The translations under genes and the position numbers were made by a program. The notes under the pieces were generated by a model. It searched no databases, was not told the origin of the DNA, and saw nothing but the letters and a program-made list of their open reading frames with translations. DNA of 64,000 nt from Eremophila alpestris peregrina (taxonomy: Eukaryota > Chordata > Aves > Passeriformes > Alaudidae): the NCBI GenBank assembly GCA_009792885.1, contig WMCF01000030.1, forward strand, positions 5,926,119 through 5,990,118, in the 5' to 3' direction. This document shows, piece after piece, positions 61,935 through 64,000 of the stretch (its first letter is position 1; every line of letters begins with the position of its first letter).

Positions 61935-61962
61935 ATGAGCTATACCACCCAGTATAGCTCAT
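61935..61962. other. Perfect hairpin, 11-bp stem, 6-nt loop
   Basis: ATGAGCTATAC (61935-61945) and GTATAGCTCAT (61952-61962) are exact reverse complements around CACCCA. Pairing does not extend further. It could be chance, a small structured element or a protein-binding palindrome. Confidence 0.6.
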
Positions 61963-62355
61963 CTAATGCCTGCCATTGCAATTTATACCTTGTTTCCTAT
62001 TTGATCATAAGCTCTCAGGGAGAAAACGTATTTTCCAAATATATGCATATGATATGAAGCAAAGCAATCTGTGGGCATGATGAAACGCTGGTTTTCATTA
62101 AATATTTCGACAGATGGTTAACTTTTTAAAAATTAGATTTCCTTCATAATTTCAAGTGACACAGCTAAACAAAAAAAGCAAACTGTTAATTGAAATAGGT
62201 AAATTTTTCTGTTGCATTAAATAATACAGTTGTTTTGGAAGCAAATGTATTTAGAGTCTTTTTATGCTACTTATAGATATTGCATATGTTTAGAATAAAG
62301 CATGGCTTTGTTTAAATGCTTTTCTGTCAGACAGCTTATTAAGCTTCCCTATGGC

Positions 62356-62379
62356 CTACAAACAGACTGATGTTTGTAG
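62356..62379. other. Perfect hairpin, 9-bp stem, 6-nt loop
   Basis: CTACAAACA (62356-62364) and TGTTTGTAG (62371-62379) pair exactly around GACTGA. Stems of this length are expected a few times by chance in a window this size. Confidence 0.55.
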
Positions 62380-64000
62380 TCTCAGTAGTCTCATCACTGT
62401 CAGATTGTAGGAAGGATCAGAAAATCCCCTCCTTGTGGTAAATTTACAGGAAAAAAATACAGGACAAAAAGGAATTGTATCATTTTTACAGCTGTAAGGA
62501 TGTATGTTTTGCATTCCTTGTCAGTATGACTCTTTTTGCTTTTGTCTTTCTAGATACAGAAGTCTTTCTTTTTACTTCCTTTTTTTTTCTTTTGTACAAT
62601 CAGTTATTTTCAGAGCACAAAAAATCATGAAAAAATAATGAAGTGATACCTCAAAGGATGGCAGTTTTATGTGTTGTGAGGAGGACAGATTGTTCATTAG
62701 CTTCATATTCAATACTATTCTTCCTTTTCTTTCAAAGTGTACCCATGATGCTCGTAGCAATCAGTGCTGGAATGAACTTCACTCTCCAGTTCCCATGTTG
62801 AGACAGGCTCTGCATAGAAAGATGTGTAGTTTCCTTTTTAACTCTTGATCTCCTGCACTATTTAAATTATTTGAAGAAATAGTTGATGCTTATTCTACAA
62901 TGTGATAATAGCATTCGGTGCAGTTTTAGGTGATGACTAAATAAATGTTTGTAAAATTGACTTTGTTGCATAAGAGGATATTGGGCAAAAAGGAAAAGCT
63001 ATTTATAGTCACCTTGACCCTCATTTTCAAGTACATTTGTATATATATTTTCAGAACCAAATGCCTTTGCAATTAAGAGGTTCATTTTTTCCACTGAATT
63101 CTGAGTCCAGTACTAATCAACTTTTATTATGAGATATATATTTGACTGTTTTTCTATCAGCAGTTTGGTACTATCATTGGTCAAATGAGTTGTTCTTACT
63201 TAATGAGCTTGCATCACACGCTTATGCAATTCTTTCCTCATGACTAAAATCTTTTCCAGAGAAGACACAAACTTTCAAAATGCTGCTTGGAAAAATACAT
63301 CTCTTCTTTGTGAAATTTCTGAAGGTAGATTTTTAGGACAGCACTAGTGCTATTATAATCAGACTGAATCAGAAAGGAAGATTCTCTGAAGACATAATTT
63401 CATTTTCTGTATGAAATCTATGTAGTGTTTGCATATTTGACTGAGTTTAAAATGAGATGTTTTAAGCACTTGAAAATTGTTACCTAAAACTCACTCCCAT
63501 TAAGCTTAACAGAAGTTTAGCATTTCTTGTAGGCAGTGAGCCAACAGATCTGTTCAGTTCATCTGTCTCCAACAGTCCTTGTTTAATTATACTAATAATG
63601 AGATAAAAAAGGAAAAAAAAGAACAAAATCTTCCTCCTCTCCCTAATCATCAGAAGAAAGCTCTGACAATCATGGGAAGTTTAGTCAGTAGCAGGTTTGC
63701 TTCAGTATTCAAAACATTACCTAAATGTCCAAAAAGTTTCCTGTCTTATCACCTCTGAAAGACTCTGAATGACCAAAGGTGTAATTTCAAAATTTATAAT
63801 GTTCTAAGTATTTGAGAGACAAGGAAAAATGCCAACAGTGGCAGTATAAAATGCCCGTCTCAGAGTTGTAAAGCAGTGAGATTTACTGTAATGAAATAGT
63901 TCTTTAAAGCATCTTTGAATTGCTGTGTATTAAGATCACCTTTAACCAGAGTCTAGTTGCTAACCAGTAATATTGAGTAATATGGAACTGAGGAACAGAA

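Larger units (their letters stand above)
57259..64000. other. Unannotated A+T-rich stretch
   Basis: About 6.7 kb with no gene, CR1, LTR or SINE that I can recognise. Holds a poly(T) near 57309-57323, a short AAT run near 60995-61008, and two perfect hairpins (61935-61962 and 62356-62379). The longest open frame (112 codons, 58512-58850) has no recognisable motif. Confidence 0.5.

Noticed and set aside
1..64000. CRISPR arrays, phage, operons or other prokaryotic systems
   Set aside because: No regularly spaced direct repeats, no gene-dense layout and no ribosome-binding patterns. The repeats are those of a bird genome.

Overview
This window looks like non-coding DNA from a bird nuclear genome, most likely a songbird. 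I find no protein-coding gene, no exon I can defend, no CRISPR array, no operon and no functional RNA gene. The DNA is strongly A+T-rich with many homopolymer runs and short open frames, and it contains one run of N (1053-1537). It fits a gene desert or the inside of a large intron. The avian assignment rests on the repeats: many CR1 LINE fragments in both orientations, two with typical 3' ends; an ERVL-type LTR of a kind common in birds; two well-bounded solo LTRs; and a tRNA-Ile-headed, CR1-tailed SINE at 16009-16130 that resembles passerine TguSINE1. The species and locus cannot be named from the sequence alone.

Layout. 1-11.1 kb is mostly unique A+T-rich sequence with a G-quadruplex motif at the left edge, an assembly gap next to a GGAGA pentamer array, one CR1 tail (3172-3275) and two short perfect palindromes or hairpins. 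11.1-17.1 kb is repeat-dense: an ERVL-type LTR, a CR1 3' piece, a CR1 endonuclease piece, a compound A-rich microsatellite, a less A+T-rich block with long open frames on both strands, another CR1 and the SINE. 17-33 kb is mainly unique sequence with a CR1 reverse-transcriptase piece, a CR1 tail, an unidentified 81-bp repeat present twice and a G+C-rich repeat-like block near 28.3-28.7 kb. 33-36.1 kb has a minus-strand CR1 and a probable LTR-like repeat. 36-48 kb is mainly unique, with an LTR candidate at 40.6-41.1 kb and a CR1 at 44.2-44.7 kb. 48.3-57.3 kb holds the best-resolved structures: two CR1 copies, each split by a solo LTR with an exact target-site duplication (GTCAC, 5 bp; GTCATG, 6 bp). 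57.3-64 kb shows no recognisable element.

Nothing here amounts to a new biological system. The most useful leads are the two nested solo LTRs, the SINE, the unassigned 81-bp repeat pair, the unexplained 204-codon open frame at 54445-55059, and a few perfect hairpins.
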